DNA of 64,000 bases from Homarus americanus (GCF_018991925.1 NW_024756914.1:5592329-5656328), one strand, 5' to 3'. Counted from the first letter of the stretch, positions 12,175-24,796 are shown. Numbers and translations are program-made. Notes: a model not told the origin generated them from the sequence alone.

Positions 12175-12445
12175 TGTAGTACTATAATATTTCTACACAG
12201 TGTAAAATGGTTCAACACGCACGGAAATTGTTCCAGAATATATTTTTTATTTAATTTTTTTATTTTTTGTGCTTCTGGCAGGAAAAAAATAATTTGTGGT
12301 CATTCGTGAAAGTATTTTAGTTTAAAATGAATGATTGAGTGATTGTCTGTCGTAAATTTTGTTTAAAATTATTTTATTTATCTATCTCGTGTACATTAGC
12401 TTTTCAATATAATCTTGCATATTTTTTTTTAAGGTGTCAAGATTT

Positions 12446-12508
12446 TAATTTTATTATTATTATTATTATTATTTATTATTTTTTTTTTTATTATTATTAT
12501 TATTATTT
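12446..12508. repeat. (TTA)n microsatellite
   Basis: TTATTATTATTATT interrupted by a T run. Confidence 0.9.
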
Positions 12509-13205
12509 TGCGCTAAACGTCTCGGTCAACTCACACTGCTGGTACTGACTGACTGCTGTTACTCGGCTAACGTCTAAACTGACAAAAATTCGTATGAGAA
12601 AATCCCCCCCCCCCAAACTAGCTGTCTTGCAGTGCACCTACATCACTCACAGGTTGTTGAATTTTTAGTTTTGACCCGAACAAAAAATTTATAAGTATAT
12701 TCTGGAAGTTGTAGGATCCTTTTCCTCAAAGTTCTTGAACAACTGCGTCCAGCTTGTTGTCATAGTTAGGATTCCTTCTGCCCCGTCTCTGTTTTTTGTT
12801 TTTGTTTTAGGTCATTTGCTGCAGTCATGGTGAGTTCCGTTATTTTAGAAGGGCGTACGATATTTTGGTCAAAATTATCTAGCACCGTTGTAGTCCTTTT
12901 CAGAAAACAAAAATTGCAGCCAGGTATTGAGAACTTCAGAGCAAGTACAGGTATATGGACGGCTGGTATATAACTTGTCATGGTAAGGGTTTCTATTTTA
13001 TCTCCTCTCCACCTTCAAACTCACTATTTTCATCTCAGACAAGAGGTCAATTTAGTCATCAGGTTGATGGACTAGTGTAATTAATTACCTTTTTACGCGC
13101 TTTAGAGACCCTTAGTTGTTGAGGCTCAGTAATAACACGCTAGTTACAGTGGACACAAACCAACCAGTCATAACCCTACCTAACCTCAATTCGTCTAGTT
13201 TAACA
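12509..13205. other. no recognised gene
   Basis: A C run at 12605-12614 and short chance ORFs only. Confidence 0.45.
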
Positions 13206-13209
13206 ATAA

Positions 13210-13255
13210 GAGGTTAAGTTGGGTTAGGTTAGTATAGGTTTGGTTTGGTTATTAG
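13210..13255 (+). repeat. degenerate interstitial TTAGG tract
   Basis: GGTTAAGTTGGGTTAGGTTAG followed by GGTTTGG units. Confidence 0.6.
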
Positions 13256-13639
13256 ATTGGTATGAGTTCGTCGTCGTAAATAGTTTAGATTTGCATCATA
13301 GCCTCCTGAACAAGGTAGCGTTGTTGGCGGGCCACGTTACTGATTAGGGAAAAAATAATCATTTTTTTGCCATATTGCCTCACCAGCTTTTTATTTTTAT
13401 ATTGCAAGTTGAGGCTCACTGCGCGCACGGACTGTCACCAAATCGGTTTTCTGCGTGCAAAAGACCGTTTATTACATGCTCTGAGCTCAACCACCACCAA
13501 CCGCCACTCTGGGAGAAACATGTTGAAAAGTGTATACCCGTGTCTGTTACTGCATCGATTCAATTTCAATGTCAATTGTTTATTCCTTGATAGAGGAAGC
13601 GGGATCCTAGTGCTGTCACTAGGTACCCTTGTACAATAA
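13256..13639. other. no recognised gene
   Basis: Overlapping ORFs on both strands (13367-13665, 71-90 codons) carry no recognised motif. Confidence 0.4.
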
Positions 13640-13925
13640 CACCAGAAGCACCTGGCAAGTGTCACAAGTATAAACAGTATAAATAAATATTATAAAGGGG
13701 CTTACTAAAGCCTTAGGAAGGAAGGATATTCTTTTAACACATAATCAATATTATTTACATAATATCTGGCCAGTATGGGGAGGATCATCGTGTCTCCGTC
13801 AGGGGGTCGTGGAGTGGTGGTCCAGCAGGCGTCACGGAAGCGTTGTGTGTGGGGACATCTTAGGAGGTAGTAGATAAGGGTGCGGCAACCCTCCACCACC
13901 AATTGGTCGAGGCGTTTCACCAAGC
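13640..13925 (-). pseudogene. LINE F C-terminal fragment with zinc-knuckle-like motif
   Basis: Minus frame gives VEGCRTLIYYLLRCPHTQRF, then PPDGDTMILPILARYY and a stop at 13705. The pattern E-x-C-x(n)-LLxCPxTxxFR resembles the Cys/His end of I/Jockey-type LINE ORF2 proteins. It differs from LINE families A to E here. It abuts the LINE E copy at about 13930. Confidence 0.45.
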
Positions 13926-13934
13926 GGCAGAAGA

Positions 13935-14775
13935 GGCCATCCCAAAAACAAAACCCACATCAAGACACCTGCTGGGTAGTCAGGACATCCACATCGGTGT
14001 TTCGGTTGAGCAATGAATGGTAGTGCTCTTTCCTGCACTGAAGGAGGCCTTCATCGTCTTTAATTATGAAGTTACCGTCAAATGAGCGGAGGGGGCTGCG
14101 CCACGAGTGGTTGGCACATAAAATGTTTAAATGTAATTGAAAAATTCGTGCATCTTGTGCTGATCTGCATGTTTTTGTATTCCACATGCTTTATTTTTAA
14201 GCCAGTCGTTCTTTAGAATGCGAAGTTCCCGCTGGGCTGCTGCTTTCTTCTTGCCGAAGGTATCAGCTTTGGTCCGAGACTCAGGGTTGTTCTGCCAGTC
14301 AGTAAAAGCAGCACGTTTATCATCGATGTGTACTTTGATTGCTGGGTCATTTTCATCAAACCAGTCTCTCTGCAGGTTTTTGTCATAACAGCACTAAGAG
14401 TATCCCATTCGGCACTGGGATTCGCGTTGTTTGCTGTTGGGTTGTTTATAAGCCCATGTTCTAGCTGCTCTCTGAAAGCATGTGCTACTGCTGAGTCCTC
14501 CAGACACTTAGTATTAAAACCTTCGCCGTTTTGGGGCGACGTGAAGTGAGAGCTTGGATCTGACAAGTCGATGATCAGTGTCACAGTGGTCTGAGCCACG
14601 CATGGCACGGGTGATGAGGACATCTCGGCGATCTCTTTCTCTGACAATGATGTAGTCAATGAGATGCCAGTGTTTGGATCGTGGGTGTTGCCACGAACCC
14701 TTGAACTTGTCGGCCTGCCTAAACAAGGTATTGGTGATAGTGAGGCTGTGCACAGCACACTTGCCGAGGAGTGTA
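13935..14775 (-). pseudogene. LINE E (CFDP2-like endonuclease/RT), 5'-truncated copy 1
   Basis: From 14775 downward the minus strand encodes the last part of an AP-like endonuclease: LTITNTLFRQADKFKGSW, RSKHWHLIDYIIVRERDRR and a DTDHRLVRSKLS block carrying the catalytic DH. A linker follows, ending HYHSLLNRNTDVDVLTTQQV near 13975. Predicted proteins of this kind are often named craniofacial development protein 2-like, but they are LINE endonucleases. Several frameshifts; RT domain absent. Confidence 0.85.
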
Positions 14776-15275
14776 CATATAGTACATACATACATACACT
14801 CCTTTCTCATACAAACTAAAATCAATTTCTCATTTTTGAGAATGAAATGAACAGTAGACCATTCTGAACACTAATTCTGTCACGTTTATAGATTTGACCG
14901 TTGGAAGGAGAATGCGACTAACCGTTAAAAATCCGGTCTCAGAGAACAACAGATTGTTATATAAATATTTAGAGACGGGGGCACGCTGAGTGTTGTTGAT
15001 AAGTCCAAATGAAAGTGAAAGTGTTGCAAGTCACTCATAATGAGGAAGAGTGTGGAAAGGATTTATTTATTTATACGGGAATGGGTCAATTGCCTCACAC
15101 ATTTTGCTCTTACTGTCTTTCCTTCTTATTCTTTATTTTTTGCACTATAGATTTCTTTCTTTCTTTCTTTCTCATATTATACCATCATAGACTTCACCAG
15201 GTGTTAGAAGAGTGTTGAGTGGTAGTGTAAACATATGTTGTGGTAAGGGCAGCCGAGTGATTGGAGGAAGTTTGC

Positions 15276-15279
<4 letters not shown>
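14776..15279. other. no recognised gene
   Basis: Short (ACAT)n at 14785-14800 and (TTTC)n at 15150-15172; otherwise nothing recognised. Confidence 0.5.

Positions 15280-15303
<24 letters not shown>
15280..15303. repeat. (CA)n microsatellite
   Basis: Twelve CA units. Confidence 0.95.
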
Positions 15304-15306
<3 letters not shown>

Positions 15307-15558
15307 CTTTCTGACCCAACACTCACACACGTTAGCAGTATTATGATTGGTTTAAGTTAATGGCTAGGGTTTGTGTATTATTTCATTTATATTATGAGAT
15401 CCGCTCTTGGTTGACGTCCCACATTAGTGATGACTATACATAGAGTCGTATATTTCAGTCCAATTACTGTACTGACTCTATTACGCGCGTGCATGGCGAA
15501 ACAAACAGACATTAATTGTTCAAGCGAAGTAATAACGAAAACGACAAACACAGAATGC

Positions 15559-15560
<2 letters not shown>

Positions 15561-15604
<44 letters not shown>
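15561..15604. repeat. (CT)n microsatellite
   Basis: About 22 CT units; gives a serine/leucine false ORF. Confidence 0.95.
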
Positions 15605-15610
<6 letters not shown>

Positions 15611-15671
15611 TATTCTATATTAAAAAGTATTCTGCCACATAATACAGTACTAAAGATTTTTTTCTTCTGTC

Positions 15672-15862
15672 AGGTTAGGTCAGGTTAGTTTAGGTTAGGT
15701 TAGCGTTTGGTTAGGTCAGGTTAGCGTTTGGTTAGGTCAGGTTAGGTTTGGTTTGGTTAGGTTAGCGTTAGGTTAGGTTAGGTTAGGTTAGCGTTTGGTT
15801 AGGTTAGGTTAGGTTTGGTTAGGTTAGGTTAGGTTAGGTTTGGTTAGGTTAAGTTAGCGTTT
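15672..15862 (+). repeat. interstitial (TTAGG)n array, about 190 bp
   Basis: The longest telomere-type tract here: perfect TTAGG runs near 15770-15790 and 15815-15840, alternating with GGTTAGCGTTTGG and GGTCAGG variants. The variant pattern suggests local amplification after insertion. It lies inside the chromosome, not at an end. Confidence 0.85.
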
Positions 15863-16139
15863 GGGTGTGTTTAATCTTAAAAGGTCAAATAAGCTCGGGT
15901 GTCTAATCCTCAGGTAATCCGACGTTGACACATAGGAAGGGGATGAGCATACATGATCGCTCGCTACCCACCGCCATTGGACACTCGTGTAGTAGTAGGT
16001 GAACTATGGCAACCATTTGACTTGAATTTATCCATTTAACCAAAGTACTGTACACACAAGCACCTACTGTACATGGTGCCAGCTGCTGGGTAGGACAGTA
16101 GTCTAAGAGACAGAGGTTTCTTTATTTGCGTCCCATGAA

Positions 16140-16565
16140 TATTAGCCCCCAGCTTATTACATCTTAGGATTAGCCCCCAGCTTATTACATCTTAGGATTA
16201 GCCCCAGCTTATTACATCTTAGGATTAGCCCCAGCTTATTACATCTTAGGATTAGCCCCCAGTTTATTACATCTTAAGATTAGCCTCCAGCTTATTACAT
16301 CTTAAGATTAGCCCCCAGTTTATTACATCTTAAATTAGCCCCCAGCTTATTACATCTTAAGATTAGCCCCAGCTTATTACATCTTAGGATTAGCCCCAGT
16401 TTATTACATCTTAAGATTAGCCTCCAGCTTATTACATCTTAAGATTAGCCCCAGCAATACATCTTAAGATTAGCCCCAACTTATTACATCTTAAGATTAG
16501 CCTCCAACTTATTACATCTTAAGATTAGTTAGCCCATTACATCTTAACTTATTACATCTTAAGAT
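16140..16565. repeat. 28-bp minisatellite, about 15 copies
   Basis: Unit GATTAGCCCCCAGCTTATTA + CATCTTAG with C-run length and A/G variants. Confidence 0.92.
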
Positions 16566-17545
16566 TGGCTAAACTAACCTAATAACATAAATTAACCTAA
16601 GCTATACGATTAACCGCCCTATCGCTAGCCTAACTCCCGCCCCAGGTAGCGTTAGGGTGTGTATAGGCTGGGGTGGCTAATCTGCAGGTGATTCCTTTAT
16701 TATTTTTCATGTGGGGGTTTGAATAAATGCACCAACTCATTTTCTGTTACACACACACACATGACTCCGTTCCGCGGTAATAATCAGACCCACCTTCTTC
16801 GCGCGCCCAGCCATGCCTGACCCACCTTCCTCGTGCGCCCAGCCATGCCTGCCCCACCTTTCTATTGACCCCCGTTAAATCAACAGTTACAAGCCAGTAC
16901 AACCCATTTAAATTCCTCTTCCATGACAATTTTAAGGCATTTCAATGTTGATTCATTCCTCATATATTGTACGTCGTGTTCATTCCTTCTGGCCTGGGGG
17001 ACCTTAGTGGCGGTTCTCTCCAGGGCTCCGGGCGGGGAGGATACAGCACCATGGTTCTTGGAGCACAAGTTTCATCTCTGGGATGTCGAGTTCTTAAGTT
17101 GATTGTCTTCCGCCATCGTATATAACTTATTTCAATAATCTTTTAAGTATGGTTGTATCTGTGTATTTTATCTACAGTATAGTTATGCCTTTTTTGTTTT
17201 ACTATAACCTCCATTTTAAGTGAACAAGGCGTCACATGACTCAAAACTGTTACGGCTCCACACTTATTACATCTAAATACTGATTCATTCCTGTTAGATT
17301 ATTACGGCTGTAACAAGTACTGCTGACCAAGCAACACTCGCCTTTCCCACCCACCTGGACGGCTCACTTGATCCAACAAAGCCCCGGAGAAAACATTCCT
17401 GGTGAGAGCTCCATTACTGACACCTCACCACAGGGACACTGCTGTCACCTCCAACTACTCTTCCTTAAGACCAGTTTGGCCTATGACTCACATGGCTGGT
17501 CGATTCCCTAACCTTATTCTGCTGTCCCTCAGCTGTGGTTTACCC
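16566..17545. other. no recognised gene; short tandem duplication
   Basis: Holds a two-copy 36-bp duplication (CAGACCCACCTTCTTCGCGC type) at about 16785-16860. No gene recognised. Confidence 0.5.
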
Positions 17546-17546
17546 T

Positions 17547-18180
<634 letters not shown>

Positions 18181-18625
18181 TAGTGTCTGTGTGAGGACGG
18201 GGTTTTGAGCTGTTGTTTGACCACTGCCTCTCCTTAATCCCGTCTGGACTGTATCACCATGGTCAAATACGTATCACAGCGAGGTGCTGTATTCCGTGTA
18301 ACATCTGTTAGTCATCTGTGTATACATTGTACTGTAGTGGTGTCTCTCTCGCTTTCCTTAGTTAGGCTAAGGGTCTGATGTAACTTATTATATTGTTTTT
18401 TTTTAAATCTGTATTCACGATCACTAGTAAAGTAAAATATGAACTCACATCAATGGAAAAGGCCAAGGTACAAGAAATCATCTGGACTTGGTCAGGGAGT
18501 AACTAATCTGATTATTTTTCGGTGTTGGTCAAAGCCCTATCCCTAGACCTGTGTTGATAATTCATTCCTCTTATATTACACCTTAGAGTCATTCCTCTTT
18601 CATATTGTTCCCTGTGTCCCGGTAT
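18181..18625. other. no recognised gene
   Basis: No ORF or repeat of note. Confidence 0.5.
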
Positions 18626-18627
18626 GA

Positions 18628-18908
18628 TTTTTTTTTTATTTATTTATTGGGCACTCCCCTACATCCTTGCGTAAGGTGAAACGCAGAAGCGTTTACAGCG
18701 CCCAACAGGGAAGCATGCTAAGTTCATGCTTGCCTTTATGTCTCATGAGTTAAGGGCGTAGAAGCCTGAAGAGTCAATGGTTTATGTCATCAAGTTATTG
18801 GAAGCTCCAACAACTTTCCCTGAATACGAATTCGCAACTTTCGAATTACAACAGGTACCCGTGACATCTCGCTTGAGAGGCAAGAGCGGTACCGTTCTAC
18901 CACCTGAA
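18628..18908 (-). mobile_element. second tRNA-derived SINE, inserted in LINE C
   Basis: On the minus strand the sequence starts GGTAGAACGGTACCGCTCTT, an A-box plus anticodon arm (CTTGCCTCTCAAGCGAG), continues through TAACTCATGAGACATAAAGG and GTAAACGCTTCTGCGTTTCA, and ends with (AATA)n and an A run. It interrupts LINE C exactly after the codons for EQLLQV, where the other LINE C copy (32.4 kb) continues with YKGFIRP. Confidence 0.65.
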
Positions 18909-19012
18909 GCAACTGCTCAGTAATGAAGTAGCTACGGCATCTGTACAGCATTCCCAGCTTTTGAGAGGCAGCTTTAGCAATGTTGAGGATGTGTGGCTTC
19001 CATGACATATTA
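18905..19012 (-). pseudogene. LINE C RT C-terminal fragment
   Basis: Encodes MSWKPHILNIAKAASQKLGM and YRCRSYFITEQLLQV; the same segment occurs at 32.5 kb. Cut short by the SINE. Confidence 0.8.
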
Positions 19013-19690
19013 TATTAGAGGAAATGGTGTCACCTAATATTCATAATTTTGGTATATGGTATGATGAAGTGGGAAGGGGGAGAGGGAGGAGGGGAGAAAG
19101 AAAGGGAGAAAGAGAGTTCCCAAGCATAATAGCAAAGTATTAAACAGTAAAAAGCATTTATAAAGCCTTAAAAGATAATGTGTGAATAGGGAGGTTCAAT
19201 TAGAAATATCACTTCATTCTCACTGTTTGGCTAGTGGATAGGCTATTAGAATTATTTTTTATCTAAGTGCACACAAATTGATAGACTATTTCCCTTAATA
19301 CTTCAAGCAAACTTAAACTATGAGTGTTTTAACAGGGGATGGGTTACTATTTCTCGTTGAATTCAGTGAAGGAATCCAAATATCACACGTACTGTTACTT
19401 ATAATTTTCTCAATAAGACCCACACAAAAGTATATATATATATTGATCCTCTATGTCTACCAACAGTACTCATATAAAGTAAAAAAAAAAATCTTTGTTT
19501 ACTTTCGAAGAGATGATGGTGATGTAGGGACAAAGTTTTCGTTGTATTTATTTGTTTGTTTCTATTCTGGCCTTCTCGTTTCGTTGCTTAATCTCATCAT
19601 CCTCAACAGGAAAGTGATGGTACTAATGTGTTAAATTAAACGCCATTAAGAGTGCAGATATAGGCTAGGGGTGCCAGGCGACCACTATGA
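19013..19690. other. no recognised gene
   Basis: Purine-rich patch at 19070-19110; a 104-codon plus ORF (19320-19634) is hydrophobic and AT-driven with no recognised motif. Confidence 0.45.
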
Positions 19691-19699
19691 TTTCTGTGG

Positions 19700-19945
19700 A
19701 ACCTAATGTAAGGGGTGGGGGGTGATCTGAGGGGTGGTAGAGAGGGGAGAGATGATCGGAGGGTGGTAGAGAGGGGAGAGATGATCTGAGGGTGGTAGAA
19801 AGGGGAGAGATGATCGGAGGGTGGTAGTGAGGAGATGATCGGAGGGTGGTAGGGAGGGAGGAGAGATGATCGGAGGGTGGTAGGGAGGAGGAGAGATAAC
19901 CGGAGAGATGGTAGATGATCTGAGGGGTGGTTGGGAAAAGGAGAG
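19700..19945 (+). repeat. 29-bp purine-rich minisatellite, about 8 copies
   Basis: Unit close to GATGATCGGAGGGTGGTAGA + GAGGGGAGA. Confidence 0.88.
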
Positions 19946-20028
19946 GGTGGTGATACAGCGAAATTCAGTATTGGACTTTTACACGTGATTACTTCTAGTG
20001 ATTGCTCGGTCGGGAAGCGTCACTAACT

Positions 20029-20100
<72 letters not shown>
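20029..20100. repeat. (CT)n-(CA)n compound microsatellite
   Basis: CT run of about 11 units followed by about 25 CA units. Confidence 0.95.
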
Positions 20101-20103
<3 letters not shown>

Positions 20104-21178
20104 GTTGAGACTGACGCATATATCCACGTAAACATATGGGATAGAACCAATACCAATTGCTCTTACCATGTAATTAGGAGCCCACCCCAGAGCCTAGCGG
20201 GGGGCTCAAAGAACAGATATAGGGGGGTGGGGACCATAGTTGTCCTTCAAAACCTTCCATTTCCTCTTCTGAGACCTACACCTGAAGCAGGCATTACCTC
20301 TGTGTGTTTTTTTACTATAAGACTTGTATCTCTAGTTGGCTTTACATCCTTTACTAGATTTTGAGAATTTTTATCCAACTACTGGATTGTCGACCAAAAG
20401 GAGTCAGTCTTGTGCTCAACGACATATTTCCCGCGTGACTGTTGAACTGAGACTACTGTACTGTACTGCACAGTTCCTTGGATGATGGACGAGCAATAAT
20501 AAGTTTGAAATGGGTGATACAATACTCATTCTCGATGATTCAGTAATTATTTATTTCATTATGATATTTATCCATTAATTACTTTTTAATTTTATTACTG
20601 GGAACAGTTCTCAGCAAACAAGAGGAAATCTTACTGAAATTTTTACACTTTTGAGTAAAAAACAACAACATTAAAATCGAATAAATAATTTTGTTTATTT
20701 AGAAAAAATAATAACCCCGGGTGGAGCAGACAGACAAACACATCCTTTTAATATTATACATAGTGAATATTATAATTCATTAATGTAAGTGAATAAATTG
20801 TTATGAGTTAACAGATTGATTTCTTATATACAGAACCTTTTGAAGACTGAAGCTCAAAATTACATAATATATTAAAATATAACATATATAACAGTGGTCA
20901 GAATATAATAGTATATAACAGTATACAAATATTTACATCATTATTTGTCTCAAACTTCAATACCTTAATGTCCTCAAGTTAATAATACTAACACCATTTT
21001 TAAGACACACGAGAACATCTTTACAACACAAGCAGATCAATTTAATCTATATACATTACTTGAAATTGTCTACCTGCTATATACAGCAACTAGGAGCATT
21101 AACATATGGCTCTTAAAAGATGTTTATATCTTAATATTTGTACTGTCTGTCTTGTATGTTTGGGGAAACAAAAACAAT
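20101..21178. other. no recognised gene
   Basis: AT-rich. No domain, splice-bounded open frame or repeat recognised. Confidence 0.5.
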
Positions 21179-21270
21179 CCTACTACTACTACTACTACTA
21201 CTATTACTATTACTGTTGCTACTACTACTACTACTACTATTACTATTATTATTTCTACTACTACTACTTT
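21179..21270. repeat. (TAC)n/(TAT)n microsatellite
   Basis: TACTACTACTAC with TAT variants; poly-Y and poly-T false ORFs. Confidence 0.92.
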
Positions 21271-21277
21271 TTTTTTA

Positions 21278-21505
21278 ATGTGGCCTCCAGCCTTCCCCAA
21301 TAGTCACACCTTTGCTCCCCTTTTATCACCCTAATATTAAATATCCCCACACAAAAGTAGCTACCCTAGCCGTGTTGAGTTAGTTAAGCCACAGATCTAA
21401 GCTGCATTCAGTTACTGTTGCCTCAGTCAATATCTGTGACTGTTGTTGGTTTAGGGGCTGAAGATCTCGGTCCTCTAACTCATCGTCATCGACTCACATG
21501 GCGCA
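21278..21505 (-). pseudogene. 3' end of the CxCG/RHxExRD retroelement
   Basis: On the minus strand, from about 21505 to 21425, the sequence aligns with the end of the ORF at 35.4-36.0 kb (GAGGCAACAGTAACTGAATG). The shared 3' tail follows: AGGGTAGCTACTT, GATATTTAATATTAGGGTGA and GGCTGGAGGCCACATT, which matches 36.05-36.15 kb. It is a second, shorter copy of that element. Confidence 0.75.
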
Positions 21506-21890
21506 GCGATATAAAAATGAGTAAATAAAGAAATATAATCATAAAGATGCAGTAGTTTTTATCATTAGAGTGAAGAATATTATTATGAAAGAGTAACTCA
21601 GGATACGTACCATTTTTTTACATATCATTTTAATTAAACATTACAGAGGAAATTGTTCATGAATTTAATGAATGGGCTCACTCATAGTTACGGCTGTGCA
21701 GTGTGTTGAAAATAAACCCAATGAAAGACAAAGTATTTCATAAGGTTATATTATTTTATCTTGAAAAACTAATGTGGCAAAAGATTAATCCAAACTCACA
21801 AATTTCTTAAACAAAAAACAAGAAACAAATCAGAATATGGATAGAAACATAAGTATTTTCTATTGTATTCAAAAAGATTGTGTAGAGACA
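21506..21890. other. no recognised gene
   Basis: AT-rich; nothing recognised. Confidence 0.5.
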
Positions 21891-21894
21891 ACCA

Positions 21895-21972
21895 AAACAA
21901 AGGGGGGAGGGGAGGCAGGAGAAGGGGTGGAGGAGGGGGAGGAGAAGGGGTGGGGGAGGGGGGAGGGGGGTA
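21895..21972. repeat. G-rich polypurine tract
   Basis: Runs of GGGG separated by A, e.g. GGGGGGAGGGGAGG and GGGGTGGGGGAGGGGGGAGG. Several G-quadruplex-compatible runs on the plus strand; polyproline false ORFs on the minus strand. Confidence 0.85.
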
Positions 21973-22025
21973 CAGAGGCGTGCCGCCCCTGACCAACAGG
22001 TAAAGTGTAGCCTCACTCTCGTCAC

Positions 22026-22047
22026 CTGCTGCTCGTCGTCATCATCA
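22026..22047 (-). CDS. candidate terminal micro-exon (22 nt)
   Basis: Acceptor TTTATGTTTTATGTTACAG, then TGATGATGACGACGAGCAGC + AG, then the weak donor GTGACG. A further GTGAGG at 22016-22011 would give a 31-nt exon. In the frame carried from the 29.0 and 23.2 kb exons it reads M-M-M-T-T-S-S; a different preceding phase would give DDDDEQQ, which looks more protein-like. The downstream flank GTGAGGCTACACTTTACC is the shared module sequence. Confidence 0.4.
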
Positions 22048-22157
22048 CTGTAACATAAAACATAAATAACATGTTGTATTAAACAGATAATAAAGACAAT
22101 AACAAACACGATCAGTATCTTTATTACGTATAAACATGATCACTAAATTTACCTGTG
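22048..22157. other. module intron flank
   Basis: Contains the ATAAAACATAAAT box and the ATTAAACAGATAATAAAGAC stretch that lie upstream of the micro-exon acceptors. Confidence 0.5.
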
Positions 22158-22830
22158 TAATAATAATAATAAACGGTTTATTAATAGAGTTGCAGCCGGT
22201 GGCTGAAAATATACAGACTTACATTTGATTTAGACATAATGATATAATATGCATTGAATACATTTACAGGGCTGTACAGTACATAAATCAGGAGTTGTTT
22301 ATTATTTTCACAATAGATGGGATGGTGCTGTTCTTATATCTATCGGTGCGGGCTCTGATGGGCTGAATTTTGTTGTAGTGGCGGACTGCGCGAGTTGGGT
22401 GGGGGGCTGCCTGTAGCAGGTGGCGGCGATGGCGAGGGTGGTGCAGTAGTCCACGGCCAAACCTTTCCAGTGCTTGGTGGTGGAGGTCACTGAGGGATGG
22501 CATTTCCAGGGTGGAGAGAGCGTTGGTGTAGCCGGAGTATTCTGCGCCGAGCATGATTCTGCAGGCCCTTTTCTGTACCTTCTCTAGCTGACGTTGTTGG
22601 GTGGAGTTGAGAGAAGACGACCAGGCTGGTGACGCATACGTTAGTTTGGGGAGAATAAAGGCGTTGTAGATGGTCCTCAGCTCTGGCGTGGGTGTCCCAA
22701 GTGACCTAAGTCTTCGTAGCATGTAGAGACGGTACGAGGCTGCCTTGACTGTGTTATTTACATGGGCCTTCCAGTCAAGTTTGTTGTCTATAGTTACACC
22801 CAGGAGTTTGGCAGACTGCACCAGCTGGAG
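22158..22830 (-). pseudogene. LINE D 3' half (RT thumb and C-terminus)
   Basis: An open 177-codon frame (22288-22821) gives AKLLGVTIDNKLDWKAHVNN, YRLYMLRRLRSLGTPTPELR, LTYASPAWSSSLNSTQQRQL and EKVQKRACRIMLGAEYSGY. This is the region after the YxDD box in Jockey/CR1-group non-LTR reverse transcriptases; KLLGVxID and PKLTYASPAW are characteristic. The 3' UTR ends AATAAACCGTTTATTATTAT, an (TTA)n tail. 5'-truncated, but uninterrupted as far as it goes, so probably fairly recent. It sits in an intron of the host gene in the same orientation. Confidence 0.9.
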
Positions 22831-22832
22831 AG

Positions 22833-23110
<278 letters not shown>

Positions 23111-23167
23111 ACATGATGGCAGCATATACGTACAGATAAAGTAGATCTGTGTAGCTTTCTCCTCAAC

Positions 23168-23201
23168 TGATGCTGCACTGGTTCTCAATTAAGTCATATT
23201 C
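23168..23201 (-). CDS. candidate micro-exon (34 nt), possibly decayed
   Basis: Acceptor TTTATATTTTATTTTACAG, exon beginning GAATATGACTTAATTGAGAA and ending GCATCA, then the donor-like GTTGAG. In phase 0, which the 43-nt exon at 29.0 kb predicts, it reads EYDLIENQCSI without a stop. The other phases contain stops. Both intron flanks match the module (CTACACAGATCTACTTTA; CATGATGGCAGCAT on the plus strand). Confidence 0.4.
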
Positions 23202-23264
23202 CTGTAAAATAAAATATAAATTCGATGACATCACACTGACAATAAAAAGTGTCTGGCATTATCT

Positions 23265-23400
23265 GATCCACAGAGCAGGTAACACCTTTATGTTTACTAT
23301 TTATAAGAAACCTACTAATATGTGTTCATATATTCTTCATAATTATATACTATGTGTGGTTATCAGCATAAACGAGTAGCATGCGCACCTACAGTGATTT
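23265..23400 (+). pseudogene. Penelope-like element (PLE) scrap
   Basis: Plus frame gives [17 protein letters not shown], the KPTNxxxYI signature of Penelope-like reverse transcriptases. It is followed by GTGGTTATCAGCATA and GCGCACCTACAGTGATTTA, terminal sequence also found at 40.42-40.46 kb, and then a (TA)n tract. Most of the element is gone. Confidence 0.65.
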
Positions 23401-23403
23401 ATT

Positions 23404-23660
<257 letters not shown>

Positions 23661-23817
23661 AGCAGTTCTAGACTCTGTTATATTTCACACAAAGCCTGTT
23701 CATCGAGCTGATGGCGCCGTGAACCTCATTGGGAAACTGCCCGTGCCTCTTATGTGGTGTCAGTAGCATTTTACCGAATCCAGCTGGTATGAAACGCGAA
23801 GTACATATATATAGCCT
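23661..23817. other. unassigned spacer between SINE-like sequence and hairpin
   Basis: No ORF or motif recognised. Confidence 0.4.
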
Positions 23818-24081
<264 letters not shown>

Positions 24082-24703
24082 GGTGGTGTAATGCATCTAG
24101 TGTGGCAGCACTATGTTAGTGTTAAGGTGCAAGCACTGCTTGCTCCCTCTCGCTTTCAGCTACCGCCACTGGCTAGCCCCCGTGGTGAACAGGGAAGCAA
24201 CTTACACAAGTATTCGCCTGCCAGTACACATCCTCTTCACCATAGACTTCTGCTGTGCCTCCTCATGGCAACACACGTAACTGGGTGCCTCGTGGGCCCA
24301 GTCTTGACCATCAGGGGATCTCGGAGCTGCAGAGGGATGGCGCTTAGGCCCACTGGCATGTGGACACGTCCTGACACCCACCAACCACTGCCCCGCTGCC
24401 TTGCGGATTAGCCTTGGTAGGTATAAGGTTACAAGAGTATTCCCCCAAATGATAAATCTGAGGTGGAGCCCCGCATCAGGCAGACATGCTCACAGAGCTC
24501 CAACAAGACCCCAACGGCGGTATAGGTGGAAGAGGTGACCACCATGGGAACCCAACAACTACACCGGCAGAGGAAGGCAATGCATGATGGACAGGCTACT
24601 AAGGCAAAACCCAAGAAACGGGGCTATCGGCAGTCTATTGCACCTCTCCCTCTCCCCATTTGTTGGAACACTTGCACCACTGGATCAGGAAAAGTGAGAG
24701 CCA

Positions 24704-24796
24704 AGATGATAGGGAGTGGTAGTAACTCTCGACAGGAGCTGCCATGCACAGGCCAACCGGCCTATTGCAGACTCCTTATTTTCTTATGTTCTTATG
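24704..24796 (+). mobile_element. LINE B-type 3' end fragment inside the LINE E leader
   Basis: ACTCTCGACAGGAGCTGCCA through GGCCAACCGGCCTATTGCAG to TTCTTATGTTCTTATG is the reverse complement of the element end at 57.37-57.47 kb. It is about 90 bp, a severely 5'-truncated insertion; the LINE E leader resumes at about 24797. Confidence 0.8.

Noticed and set aside
13367..13665. Overlapping 71-90 codon ORFs on both strands
   Set aside because: No motif, no splice context, open on both strands at once; probably chance.
15672..15862. True chromosome end
   Set aside because: Unique and repeated sequence continues on both sides and the array is interrupted by variants; interstitial.
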